This document shows positions 23,585 to 35,147 of a stretch of DNA of 64,000 nucleotides, one piece after another (positions within the stretch are counted from its first letter, which is position 1; the number at the start of each line of letters is the position of its first letter). The position numbers were made by a program, and so were the translations under genes. The DNA is taken from the NCBI GenBank assembly GCA_016802295.1, contig JAESIW010000137.1, positions 6,078,146-6,142,145 of the forward strand. Reading direction: 5' to 3'. The notes under the pieces are model-generated. The model did not search any database, was not told where the DNA came from, and worked only from the letters and a program-made list of their open reading frames with translations. The DNA is from Brachionus rotundiformis. Lineage: Eukaryota; Rotifera; Eurotatoria; Ploima; Brachionidae.

Positions 23585-24077
23585 ATAGAATTTCTTTCCA
23601 TAAGTTTTTTCCAAAATTGTGATTATAATCTTAGATGATTTAAATAATTATATTTTTATCAATTTTCAAGCAGATTTTGATGCGTTTCAATAAAGTATTA
23701 TTAAATTTCCTAAAAAGAATGATACCTTGAATAGGACTTTGAGGAAGAGGCTTGCTTGACAAAATTGATAAGCTATTTTTCCTATTAAGTCCTATTGTGT
23801 AATCTACGTTGATTGTTTTTATATATTCTTAGAATGGTTTTACAAAAAACTTTCTCCATCCTGGATATTAAGTGGTTTATGCAGCTGTCATAGAGACTTT
23901 TACAAAGTTTACTTCGAGATCCTTTATTTTAAATCAATATACTTAATCATTTTTATATACTTTTGACGAATATTAAATGGTTATTTACTTTTTACCAAAA
24001 AAAAAACAAAATATGATCAAATTTATTTTACTATTGTGCTAAATTTGATTTTATTGTAAAATATAAATTTAAACTAA
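23585..24077. other. AT-rich spacer before the tRNA gene
   Basis: About 490 bp with no supported gene or repeat. Confidence 0.5.
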
Positions 24078-24150
24078 GGCGCCGTGGCTTAGTGGCTAAA
24101 GCGCCTGTCTAGTAAACAGGAGATCCCGGGTTCGATTCCCGGCGGTGCCT
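24078..24150 (+). tRNA. tRNA-Thr(AGT)
   Basis: A complete cloverleaf of 73 nt including the discriminator T. Acceptor GGCGCCG pairs with CGGTGCC (one G-T pair), D stem GCTT/AAGC, anticodon stem CCTGT/ACAGG around loop CTAGTAA, and T arm CCGGG-TTCGATT-CCCGG. The anticodon AGT (read as IGU) decodes Thr ACU/ACC. There is no intron and CCA is not encoded, as expected for a nuclear tRNA. Internal A and B boxes are intact. Confidence 0.97.
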
Positions 24151-24154
24151 TTTT
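24150..24154 (+). terminator. RNA polymerase III T-run terminator
   Basis: Five T directly at the 3' end of the tRNA, the standard Pol III stop signal. Confidence 0.85.
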
Positions 24155-24219
24155 CTATTAAAAAACACAGAAAAAAATGTTTTCTCCAAATTATTTTATT
24201 TAATTAAAATATACTCAAA

Positions 24220-26265
24220 TCATATATTTTCAAACAAACTCATTACTTCTGGATCATATTTATAAGGTGATAAAATATTGCGATTTTTTAGCACTGGTAT
24301 GGCAACCAATAGAACAAAAGTTGACAAAATTGTCAAAAAAGTAAACACCCAAAATAAAAATCTATCTATAATCATAGCAATTAATTTCCACTCATTGGTA
24401 CTGTTTATTTGTACAATATTTTTTTCAATTTTGACTAAAAATTCTTTTAAATTATTATTAAAATTATCCATAGTGTTAAGTAAATCTTTCTTATACTGAT
24501 TTGAACATTTTCTCGCTTTTACTTGACAAAGATTACATTTACATTTATTAATTGTCATATTTAGACTATTTGATTTTGATTTTTCAACATTTTTTCCACT
24601 AGGAAATCGATTTCTGTACACATATAACTCATTAGTACGACTTCTAATAATCTCATCAAAATCATCCGAATCACTTGAATATGAATTTTTTTGATTTATA
24701 TCTCTCAGAATCTTTTCACTAGTTTTGCAACTTGTTTTAACATAACCATTTGAATTAATATCTTTTTTATGATTGACTAAAACTTCAATGGCCGATTTTG
24801 TACCATTTAAACTGTAAATTTCATCATAATCTTTACAACTGCAGCATGTAGATAAATTTTTGATCAAAGATGATTTTTTATTATCCATAAAACTAGGAAG
24901 TATTTTGTCAAAATTATGAGATTCTTGAACTGATTTGTTTCGAATATTTTCAAAAATTTTTACAGTTCCTTTCATGAAAACCCACTTGGCAACTCTTCTG
25001 GTCATAAAAAAGTAAAATTTTTCAGGCATTCTTGGCGATACAGGACCTGCATGGTGCAAGTTAAGTACAACTACTGTCAATATAATCGACAATGAGGTAA
25101 GACTCATGATTACTGTCAAATAAACTCCAATCAATGGCACCATTTCACTCGTAGCTGGTATATTTTCAGCAATCAAAAGCATAAATACCGAAAAGGCTAG
25201 TAGAACAGTTATTCCAAGAGTTATTTTTTCACCACTATCAGGTGGTAGCCAAAAACCAACCAAACTAAGCACTGATAGCCAAACACATGGGAAAATGATG
25301 TTGAATAGATAATAAAGTATTCGGCGTCTAATATAAATGTAAAAAAAAACGTCGGGAAAAGGCTCATCTGGACAGCATGGATAATACCTTACATTTCGCT
25401 GTACATAAACATTTTGCAAGTCCCATTCGCCAGATTTAATATAATTTGACATGTCAACTGTAGTTGATTTATTCATTATATCCACTTGCCAACCTGAATA
25501 AGTCCAAGAACCAAATTTTAAGTGACATATCTAATTTGATTAAGTCAAATGAGTATATTTGAATAATTCAATAGAAATTACTTGATCGTCAAAAGGAAAA
25601 AAAGTAACATCTATTTTACAGCTACTTCTCAGCTTAGCTGGAGGAGGCCTTTAAAAAAATCTTAAATAGACTTTAAATTATTTTCGGATAAGTTTTAGAT
25701 ACCAAAATACAGTTCCGTCACTTGTAACCATAGCTTTGGATTGCATGTAACCTTCAGTATAGTCATCGGCTGAATTGTAAAGAACAATGTCTGGCAACCA
25801 AAGTCTGTTGCAAGGAAGTCTAATTTTTTCCAAATTGTTAAATTCACTTTTGTTCCAAGTTAATCTTTCATCTTTCCATTCCTGCTCAAGCCAAACATTT
25901 GTGGTGAGAATTTGATTTCGCTCGTCCATATCACATATTTGAATTAGAGCTAGACCGAAATTGATAGTTACTGTATGAGAAGCGTTGTAAACAGGTCTCG
26001 ATGCCGGGTCATAGTTAAATAAGAGTTTGGAAATCAAAACTTGCTCATCAGGAATTGGTCTATTATCTATTTCTATATTGCTTAAGTTTAAGGTTCTTTC
26101 ATATAACCATTCTTCTGGTTGAAAAAAATTATTATTACTTTGGCTCTCGTGTCGGGTATTTTTAGAGTTTCGATTCGAAAAAACCGACGATGCTACCCCA
26201 GATGAAGCTGACTTAGTATCTTTTACCAAAATTATAAAAAACAATATATATACACAATGATGCAT
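24220..26265 (-). CDS. nicotinic acetylcholine receptor alpha-type subunit
   Basis: Cys-loop pentameric cation channel subunit. Exons 26265-25703, 25648-25582 and 25530-24220 sum to 1941 nt, 646 aa. It has a signal peptide (about 1-19), then the extracellular ligand domain with the Cys-loop Cys198-Cys212 spaced by 13 residues (KIDVTFFPFDDQI) and SWTYSGW. The vicinal pair Cys262-Cys263 (YYPCCPDEPF) marks an alpha, agonist-binding subunit. M1 follows YIRRRILYYLFNIIFPC. M2 is EKITLGITVLLAFSVFMLL, with Glu at both ring positions, so it is cation-selective. M3, a long intracellular loop with many Cys and Ser, and M4 (FLFWVFTFLTILSTFVLL) complete it. It is closest in style to alpha7-like invertebrate subunits. 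It converges on the tRNA gene, 66 bp from its terminator. Confidence 0.95.
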
Positions 26266-29154
26266 TTTTTATAAATTTAGCTTTTTAATTATCAAACATC
26301 TTAATGTAAATTAGACATCTAAATTAAAACCAAAAAAATTGTTCCAATGATAATCAGAAAAAAGTTTTAAATCCCTTCTCAACAAATTAAATTAATTAGC
26401 TTTTAAAAGTTTGGTTTGGCTTAATTCCTCTCTGGTTAAGTTCAGGATTAGACGAAATTGAATTTTATCTATTAATTTTCCTAGGGTATGATAAATGATT
26501 GCCCAATCTTCAAGAAAATAACATGAAATATATATTTTCAATAGTGAATTTTTGAAAATAGTTACCTTCAAATTATCAAGCAATTATCATCAGTTGTTAA
26601 ATCATTCGCACTCTACTAAAAAATAAAATTTAGCTTAGTAAATTTTTTAGACATTTATTTTATTTAATTTTTTTCTCAGATAAATCCTAATCAAAATTTA
26701 CGACAACTAAACGTGATTTTTTAATTTAGGATAAATATCTTTGAATCAAGAATAAGCTTGTTAACTAGTGCCAGCCGACTTGTTTAGAAAACAAAAATTA
26801 CTAATTAAGGGTATTTAGTTTTATGAAATTTTGAATCTTATTTAATTAATTATCTAATAATTACAAATTCAAGCATCACTTGTTAGCTGACTAGCTTTTA
26901 TTTATAGTAAAAAATATTTAATAAATTAATTGAATATCAACAAAATAATATTTGATTTTTTTACAATCAATCAGATAAACGAAGAAATATTTTTTTCATT
27001 AATTTTGTCAGCATCATGTCGAAAAAATTATATAAATGCTTTCATCACATATCAGCATGCAATTCGAATCTAAGGAAAAAATTTAAATTTAAATTAATTT
27101 GAATATTTAACTTCAATTTTGATGCTTTTTGATTAGACTTTTTATATTAAATACCCATTTATTAGTTAAAATAAATTATTGATCAAATAGTACTTAGGAA
27201 CGATTTGTACAAATTATATGAATAAATTGAACATGTAATTGATTTATAAGAATCTTTAATTAGAGTTCGATAATCGAACATATAAAGGACCATCAACCTG
27301 GATATGAACGTCATCATTTCAAAAATAATATAATCATTTTAAAGGATATTGAAATAATTAGTCAGAAAATCTTTCAGATACTAAATCTTTCAATATTTAT
27401 TGGATTAGAATATTTAGCACTGTCCGATGGATCCTTAGAATATATTCCACAGCCTTACTACCTAGATAGTCAGCATTAATTATAATATGGTCCATTTAAT
27501 TAAAATTAATAAAATTATTTTTTAATTCTAGACAAAATGATGTTAAATTTCATTTAATAGAATGGCAAAATAAAATGTGATACTTATAATACTTTTCAAA
27601 AGCTTAATTCAACATTGTATGATATTTTTCTTCGGGAGATAACCGATAAAATTAAGACATGTGAATCAAGCTTTTAATTAAAAAATTAAAACAAGCTAAT
27701 GAAAAATAAAGTTAAACCATCGAAGCATCCCATGTAGTTTTGATTTAAGCTATTTTTAAACTGAAATTGAATTCCTGTAAATAATTTAATCAGAAAATAA
27801 TCCTATCCTAAAATTTTCGATTGATTTTATTATAAAAATGTGCCTACTGTTTTTTTAACAATCATACTTATTTAATTATTAAACAAATCAATCAGCAGAA
27901 TTTATCTATTATCTTATTAAATGTAAATAGTTAATAATTCTATCATGGTAAAATATTTAGATGAATAACTAACAAATTATACCATAAACGAAAAATAAAA
28001 TTTGGAAAAAGAAATCAAGTAAGGCTTTAGAAACATTATTTAATAATAAGGTAATTAATTGGCATAATTGTTGTAAATTAATATACTTTATTTTGGAAAA
28101 AGCTTTATTTAGTTTTAATTTTAATATCTTTTTAATTGAAATCAACGCTAATTTCTACTTTCTCGCTTTAAAGAGCTCAATTTTTTCACTAGAATTTTTT
28201 AATTTAAATTTCGATAATTTTAAATATCTAATAAAGATGTGTAATTTTTTTCTATAATTAAAATTCTAAAAAAAAACTGTTTTTAACAATAAATTGGAAA
28301 TCTGGATAAATTCTCTTTTTCAATGCTTTCTTTGTTTAATTAATTGGTAAATAGAACTTATTAATTTGAATGAATTTTTCAAGGGTTATTCATCTGAAGT
28401 AAATCAATTAATTTTAATTTAGTTAAAATTTCATAATTAAAAATAAAATATTCAAATCGCTTCAGAGGTTCATTTAATCTTTCTTTCTGAATATAAATTT
28501 TTTGTATAGGATAAAAATTGATGATTTCTTTTTTTAAATATTATTAATTTATCTGTTTAGAATGCTTTTAATCAATTATAAAAAATCAATAAAAATGTTC
28601 ACATTTTTATAATTTTGTCTAAGCTTTTTTAACTATTACTTTTATTATATTGTTTACATATGCGCTCTTATTTAGATAATTTGAAATCATTCAATTTTCA
28701 ATTTTACATTTCTCAATTATCCTTTTAATTTCCGGCTTATTTTTAAAAAATTTCAAATTTTACCTTCCTTATTCAATTTTATAATTGATTAAATCAAACT
28801 ATTTGTCGCTAATTCATAATAATCTTATTATTAAATAAAAAAATGTATATTTTTTTAAATAATTGTAATTAAACTGTTATACACGATGTAAGAAATTATT
28901 TCAAAATAACATTATCTAGAAATAACTTCAAACTGATGTAAAAAATATAAAAAAGCTTTAGATAAATTTGATTCTTTTTTGTTAACTGAACAAAAATAAA
29001 CAAAGCAATTTTAAAGTTAGAAAATTGTCATTTTTCTTGCGGACAAAATAATTTGATTCTTAAAAAAAATTAATAATCACTCAAAATCATTTTTTTTATC
29101 TTAATTAATTACATTTAACTTTTTTTATCTATAATTACTAATTTTTGAGTTAAA
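26266..29154. other. 2.9-kb AT-rich intergenic region
   Basis: Divergent upstream region of the nicotinic receptor (-) and RABGGTA (+). A 63-codon minus-strand frame at 26392-26583 has a plausible helical sequence but no start context, splice partner or family match. A small palindrome (GTTCGAT-A-ATCGAAC) lies near 27267. No gene is supported. Confidence 0.5.
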
Positions 29155-30477
29155 ATGCATGGTCGATTGAAAGTAAGAACTACTGAAGAGCAGGCCGAAA
29201 GAAAGCGTTTGGAGCGAGAAAAAAAGCTCAAGGCCTACAAATATGCGATGTCCGAGTGCTTGTCTCGGATTGAAAGCAAAAAATATGATGATATGGGATT
29301 AAAATTAACTGAGGAAATTCTTGCATCGAATCCTGATATTCAAACATTATGGAACTTAAGAAAAAATACGGTTGAATTTTTAGAGCAAACCGCTTCTGAA
29401 GAGGAAGTAATTAAAATGTATGTTAATGAAATGAGTTTGACTGAAATTTGCCTGAAAAAAAATCCAAAATCTTATCCAACTTGGTATCATCGCCAATGGT
29501 ATCTTTTAAAGTCCAGTCACAAGGGTTTTGGTGATAAAAACAAAATTTTAAATTGGAAAAATGAATTAAACTTGTGCAGCACATTTTTGAATCAAGATGA
29601 GCGCAATTTTCATTGCTGGAAACATAGATTTTTTGTCGTAAGTCATGGAAACTTGGACAAGAAGAACGAACTTGATTTTACCAGTGATAAAATAAGCTCC
29701 AACTTTTCCAACTACAGTTCTTGGCATTACCGCAGTAAACTAATTGAAGAGCTGTACTTTCAAAATCAGATTGATAGTGAAATTTTTAAAAATGAACTAA
29801 GCCTAATTGAAAACGCGGTTTTTACTGATCCAAATGACCAAAGTGCTTGGATTTACCAAAAATGGCTTCTGCTCGAACATCAAAAAAGCTTAATCAAAGA
29901 GCTTGTTTTTGACTACACAAATAGAATAATTTCTATTCAATTAACCAAAGAGATAGACTTAAATACAAACTTAAAATTTCTAAAGCTTAATGGTTTGAAT
30001 TTTGATTATGATGAAATTAAGCTGGAAATGGAGAATAAAACTTGGAAAGGTTATTTCAAAAATGATGAAAATGATGAACTGAATAAATTCAACAAAAATC
30101 TTATTCAACAAAAGCCTTCAAAAATAAAAATTGACATTATGATTAAGAATTGTGGATTTCCGATTGAGATTTTGCTGGATTTAAACGAGGAAAAACATTT
30201 GTACCAATTTAAATCAAAATTTGAAATGCGTGATTTGGCATTAGATTCGGAAATTTTGTTGAATCATTTCAAAAATATCATGGAACTTAACCAATTTGAG
30301 AAAGAAAGTTCAAAATGGTGCATGCTAAAACTAATTGAATTGATGTGTATTATAGATTTTAATGAATACAAATCAACTATTTATACCTACTTAGAAAAAC
30401 TTGCTAATCAAGTTGATTTGTATAGAAAAAATTACTATCTAGATATAAAACGGAACTTGATGGAGTATAATTCTTAA
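29155..30477 (+). CDS. RABGGTA: Rab geranylgeranyltransferase subunit alpha
   Basis: Alpha subunit of GGTase-II, which with the beta subunit and REP adds geranylgeranyl groups to Rab C-terminal cysteines. It is a single exon of 440 aa. The start MHGRLKVRTTEEQ is the usual family N-terminus. Prenyltransferase-alpha repeats are visible as Trp-centred motifs: TLWNLRKNT (about 61), YPTWYHRQWYLL (about 104), NFHCWKHRFFVV (about 151), NYSSWHYRSKLI (about 182) and DQSAWIYQKWLL (about 224). After residue 300 the sequence is low in recognisable domains. The vertebrate protein is 567 residues with Ig-like and leucine-rich domains, so this copy is short and appears to lack the LRR part. The frame is intact and closes naturally. 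Confidence 0.93.
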   Translation: MHGRLKVRTTEEQAERKRLEREKKLKAYKYAMSECLSRIESKKYDDMGLKLTEEILASNPDIQTLWNLRKNTVEFLEQTASEEEVIKMYVNEMSLTEICLKKNPKSYPTWYHRQWYLLKSSHKGFGDKNKILNWKNELNLCSTFLNQDERNFHCWKHRFFVVSHGNLDKKNELDFTSDKISSNFSNYSSWHYRSKLIEELYFQNQIDSEIFKNELSLIENAVFTDPNDQSAWIYQKWLLLEHQKSLIKELVFDYTNRIISIQLTKEIDLNTNLKFLKLNGLNFDYDEIKLEMENKTWKGYFKNDENDELNKFNKNLIQQKPSKIKIDIMIKNCGFPIEILLDLNEEKHLYQFKSKFEMRDLALDSEILLNHFKNIMELNQFEKESSKWCMLKLIELMCIIDFNEYKSTIYTYLEKLANQVDLYRKNYYLDIKRNLMEYNS

Positions 30478-31568
30478 ATTATTTCAATTATTTTAGTTAT
30501 TTAATAAATTTTTTTTTGCCTTACTAAAGTTTTAAATTGGGTTAGTTTAAAAAGTACTTATTTATAGATTCTGACAAAAAATTATGAAGTAATTTTGTGT
30601 TTATTGATTAATAAATAAATAAATAAATCCAAGAGATAAATACTGTAAAAACAGAGAAACTAATGCGAATTATAAAAGTATATTTAATTATTCCCTTACA
30701 GATTGATACTTTTCCCATGAGTAGAAAATAATCAAACAATTTCACCAGAAAATATACAAAATTTTGGGATTTGTGCTCTATTTAAAATTTATTTTATTTT
30801 AATTTTGGTTAAATTTGGCATTAAAAATGGCTTGAAAGTTATTTCCCATCTTTTATAGATTTTTATTACTTTTTCTGTACAAAAATTCGACTCTGTTTAA
30901 TTTAGTTTTAAATTTATTTATAAGCTAAGAATTGTTTTAATCTTTAAAAAAATAGGAAAAAAAAGGCATTTAATTAATATTAATTTAAAATTAATTATGC
31001 TTAGCTCTTAGAATGGATTAGGTGACGCTGATAAAATGATAAATTTTTTTTTAATTCGATCATATTTCAAATTTAAATAAGCATTGATTTAAGAAAAAAT
31101 CTTGATTTAAAATTATATTCTATTATTTGGTAATAAATTCAATTGTATTTTTTTTAAGAATTCAGGGCTTTGGTACTTTCTGGAATTTTCATTTTTTTTG
31201 CTAATTTATTAGTTATCATTAGATAATTACAAAACTTTATAAATAAATATTTAACTGTTTTTGTTGTCTTGATTATACTTTCAATTTTTTTCTCTTAATT
31301 TGTGACTAATTAATCACATGAGTCATTTATTGAAAATTATATATTTTGAATACTTTTTAAGACTACTTAATATTTATTTTTAAATACTAAACAAAATATA
31401 ATTTTGTTTTTAAAAAAATCTTGAGAATTCATATCGTGAGCACTTTAATTTCACGATTTTTTAAAAACATAAAAATTAGATCGTTTATAATATAAATTAA
31501 TTAATTAATTAAGAAATTAAAATTAATTCGAAAAAAATCTCTTTAGCTTTTTTTTTTAATTTAATTAT
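30478..31568. other. convergent AT-rich spacer
   Basis: Between the 3' ends of RABGGTA (+) and the TMEM26-like gene (-). AATAAATAAATAAATAAA near 30610 could serve as a polyadenylation signal. No gene is seen. Confidence 0.5.
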
Positions 31569-32699
31569 CTAATAAACTTTAAATTTAATTTCATTATTCA
31601 GTATGTCTATTTCTTTTAAATTATTTCTTGATATATAGTTTGTAATCAAATTGTATATCATGACCATAACTTTAACAAAAATAATAATTACTTGTTTGGC
31701 TATTAAATAATACATTTCTTTTTTAACAAATTTTAAATTTTTTAAAATAACTAAACGAAGCATTAAAAAAGGCAAATCAGCTAGAACTATTTGAACTATT
31801 AAACGGAAATAAAAATTATCTGTTATTTTTCGTAAGAGTGAAATCTTTGGTCCATCAAATGATTGAGAATCCGGAAATATATTAAGCGAAATGGGAAGTA
31901 ATGCTCCATTGCTTACCAGAATACCAGCTATTCTAATCTTGTTTGATAAATTTAGCCTTGGATCTCTACACATATTAATTGTGGAATAGATATCAAAAAT
32001 TGTGTTAAATGAAAATTCAACTAAGCTGCTAATGGCTCCCCATGTCAAATTTGCTTGTGGTATAAAAACTCTGCATACCATCAGAGTCAAACAAAACAAT
32101 GCTTCATGCTTTTCCAACATTGAGGAATAAAATTCTTTCTCAGAAATTTTCGACCATTCATTATCGCTAACAAATTTTTGATCTATTTTGAGTGTTAAAT
32201 TTGGTAAAATCACATCTGAATCTCTTATGGCCTTGTAATGATGATCAACATGGTGCATGAAATCTGGATTGAAAATTTGAAGAGTCAAGAAAATTCCATG
32301 ATTTATTTCAATTAGCCAGAAAGGAATTGAAATGGCACAGATAAAATAAATAATTGATAAGCAACACCATCTATCCTCTAAACCTTTTCTCATAAAAGTT
32401 ACTATTAATCCATCTGCTAATATTAATATTAGAAAAAGTATATTTAAAAGTATTAAATTTTCTTGAAATAAAAATGTTGTTTCTATAATAAGAAACATTG
32501 AATAGGAAATCATTAACAAACGACATAACATTGATTTTATTGAGAGCCAAAATTTTGATTTATATATTTTTAAAATTGTAGAATTAGGTATATTAATTAT
32601 TGTATTTTTACGTAAGAATTTTTCATTGTAAAACTCTGGTCGTTGCGGATCAATAAAAGGATCATAAAGTTGAGATTTTAGCATTATATTATGAGTCAA
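31569..32699 (-). CDS. TMEM26: TMEM26-like multi-pass membrane protein
   Basis: Single exon, 376 aa (human TMEM26 is 368). About eight hydrophobic segments are visible. Family-like blocks are GLEDRWCCLSIIYF followed by IPFWLIEI near residues 105-130, then MVCRVFIPQANLTWGAIS with FNTIFDIYS near 210-240, and VLADLPFLMLRLVILK near 310. These match the order of GYKWFSP, PSLWLLEL, GRWLLP, ADILEF and DGPFLVVRLI in vertebrate TMEM26. A glycosylatable loop (PNLTLK) lies between the third and fourth membrane segments. The molecular function of the family is unknown; the vertebrate gene is used as a beige-adipocyte marker. An in-frame ATG opens the gene. Confidence 0.82.
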   Translation of the reverse strand: MTHNIMLKSQLYDPFIDPQRPEFYNEKFLRKNTIINIPNSTILKIYKSKFWLSIKSMLCRLLMISYSMFLIIETTFLFQENLILLNILFLILILADGLIVTFMRKGLEDRWCCLSIIYFICAISIPFWLIEINHGIFLTLQIFNPDFMHHVDHHYKAIRDSDVILPNLTLKIDQKFVSDNEWSKISEKEFYSSMLEKHEALFCLTLMVCRVFIPQANLTWGAISSLVEFSFNTIFDIYSTINMCRDPRLNLSNKIRIAGILVSNGALLPISLNIFPDSQSFDGPKISLLRKITDNFYFRLIVQIVLADLPFLMLRLVILKNLKFVKKEMYYLIAKQVIIIFVKVMVMIYNLITNYISRNNLKEIDILNNEIKFKVY

Positions 32700-34572
32700 T
32701 ATTCTTAAGAATAATTTTGTGTATTATTTATCGGTCTCTAGGAGATCTTGAAAAAAAATATCGACTTTTAATTTCTTAAAATTTAAAAGTACTAAAAGTT
32801 AGGTTCAAAAATTAATTTTGTTTTTTGCTAAACTAGAATTTTTATTTTAATTATTTATAATAGTCACCATTTGCGTAAATAAGTTTTAAAAAGAAAGTAT
32901 TTCAAATTAAAAAATTCTAATAGTATTTTTAAGAAAATATATTTATTTAATTTTTTAATAGATAAATTAATTTTAAAATTACAGATAAAAAAGATTCTTG
33001 ATTAAATAACTATAAGATAAAATAAAAGGAAGAAAGACTAAAAAACTAGGACTAAACACCCTAAAAGTGAAGTGAAAGAGAGGTGATCTTATCAAAAATT
33101 TCAAGATTAGTAAAGGATATAGCAAAGTTGACTAGCATAACCCGAGTATACTAATGAGTTCATTGTTTTCGGATGACTCTGCTGGTAACATTCTATGCCT
33201 GTTGTGGCTAATATTATTATTAAGGTCATGATAATATCTTATTGATTTAACCAAAGTTGAAGGCCTCACTAATTTTTAATTATTTATCATATCAATTAAT
33301 ATCTCAATTGAAAGAAATCTTTATAAATAGATTTTTTCAAAATTAAAAAATGTATACTCAAAACATGAATCCAAAATTTAAATTAAAAATGTTATTTTTA
33401 GTTTTGATTCGAATTGAAGTCTAATAAAACTATTTTTTCTAATAAAATAGTATAAAGCTCAAATTTCAATCTAACAAAAAAATTTTATTTACTTAATAAA
33501 ACTTTAATGTGAATTTAATAATTCTTTAAATGATCTATTAAAAAAATTGCGTCAAAGCTTGTTATTTTAAGAAATTTTAGCAATTATTTAATTATTATTT
33601 CATTTGAAATAAATTAATAAATATGTGTCTTCTAAGAATTTTTTTATTTAGCTCTCAATGAATAAATTGAGAGATAATTTTTTATAAAATAGTCAAAAAG
33701 ACTGTAAAAAAAGATTATCAGAATTAAATTTCAAATTTTTATGTAATTATCAATCAATGCTCATACAAAGGTATTTTAAAAACATATGTAACTTTATTGT
33801 ATCAGAAATAATCCGACTCCTAAAGTATGTTGGCAACAGAGAATTGTTTATTTTAACAAAAAGTTGGTATCATAGATGAATATAGTATGCAACATTGATG
33901 TAAAACAAAGCTTAATTGCATTTAATTGTTATTTAATTTTGAAAAAAAAATACGAATGAAACCGTTTAAAAGTAGACTTTTTGTTTAATTCATAAAAGAA
34001 AACAAATAAGCATTTTTGTTTTATTTAACATGGCCTCCAATGACATTGTTTTAATTAAAGTTTTTTAATAAAACATTATTCTGGAAAGATTTTCGGGAGA
34101 AAAAAACATCTTTTTAAACCCAAATAAAAGAAGTAACTATAGTTACAATTCAATGCTAACTAACTGGCATTTAAAATGAGAAACTTTTCTGGCTGTCTCT
34201 CGATCAATGAATTTAATTAGTTAACGTTTTGAAACAAAATTCTTAATTAATGGGAAAAAGTGATTTTTTGCTTGCATTTTGTTCCTCCATCATTTTTCTG
34301 ATTAATTAAAATTTTCAAATCCCTTTACTTTATGGAAGACATGAATTTAAAAGAAGCAGTCATTATGGTATAAAATTAGACTTGAGTTTTATTTTGAATT
34401 TTCTTTAAATTAAAAGAATTAAACCATATCTTTGGAATATTAATAGCAATAAAATTTATTCCAAATTTACCTTTTTAGATTTTATTAATTCTTTTTCTAT
34501 TTGGAATAATTGAAACTTAAATACTCTGAGAAGCATAGGCACCTATTGGTGTAGAGGTAACTAAATTCGTCA
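32700..34572. other. 1.9-kb AT-rich spacer
   Basis: A less AT-biased, non-coding stretch at about 33030-33240 has stops in all frames and no recognised motif; it may be an old repeat. The rest is plain AT-rich DNA upstream of two divergent genes. Confidence 0.5.
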
Positions 34573-35147
34573 ATGAGTCAAGAAAAAAGATCAACCAACA
34601 TATCGGTTGAGAATATTCAACCAATAAGTCCGAATTATCAGAGAAATATTAATTACCAAAATGCAAATCAAACTCCTAGAGTAAATGGGAGAAGTACTCA
34701 GAGAAATGATTTGCAAGGCCAGTACCAAACACCACGCCAGTTGAACAGCTCTCAGTCGCCAACACGTTTTGGAGAAGGTACGCGCATAGCAAAAAGAGAA
34801 CTGTGGTGGAAGGAACCACCTGCATCACAAGTAAAAATTCAATCAGGTCAAGCATTCAGACCTCAAAATGTTGGACCAAAAGTAGACAATCGAAACCTAA
34901 ACTACCAAATTCCAGTATCGCAGAAAACTATTGAAAGAAACAAGTTAGAATGGAGAGCTCAACCAACTGTGGATACATGGGGAAATTTCAAGCATCAACC
35001 ACAGGGTAATTTTAAACTTTATTTTCTCGGTTTTTTTGTTTAAATTAATTGAATTAAGGCGGAGGTAAAAAATATCCTTCTGAAAGTTTACAATGGCAAG
35101 CTCAACCAAAAGTTGACTCTGGATTTATTTATTATTTTGAGCAATGA
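34573..35147 (+). CDS. short tau/MAP2/MAP4-like microtubule-binding repeat protein
   Basis: Exons 34573-35005 and 35059-35147 sum to 522 nt, 173 aa, and close in frame. The C-terminal part reads TWGNFKHQPQGGGKKYPSES, then LQWQAQPKVDSGFIYY. The tau-family repeat has the form S-x-x-N-(I/L)-x-H-x-P-GGG-x-(K/V), and the last tau repeat is followed by a K-L-x-(F/W)-x-A-x-(A/K)-(K/V)-x-(D/S) segment ending in Y; both fit here. An upstream half-repeat (PKVDNRNLNYQIPV, then LEWRAQP) suggests one more degenerate copy. The first 70 residues are Asn/Gln/Pro-rich and disordered, as in tau projection domains. Inferred role: microtubule binding and stabilisation. The intron lies exactly within the PGGG-equivalent codons. 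At 173 residues it is far smaller than known tau/MAP proteins (PTL-1 exceeds 400). Confidence 0.7.

Noticed and set aside
26392..26583. 63-codon minus-strand frame upstream of the nicotinic receptor
   Set aside because: The peptide looks helical, but there is no supported start, no exon partner and no recognised family.
33030..33240. Less AT-biased stretch considered as a possible RNA gene or retroelement fragment
   Set aside because: No cloverleaf, hairpin array, frame or known motif could be identified.
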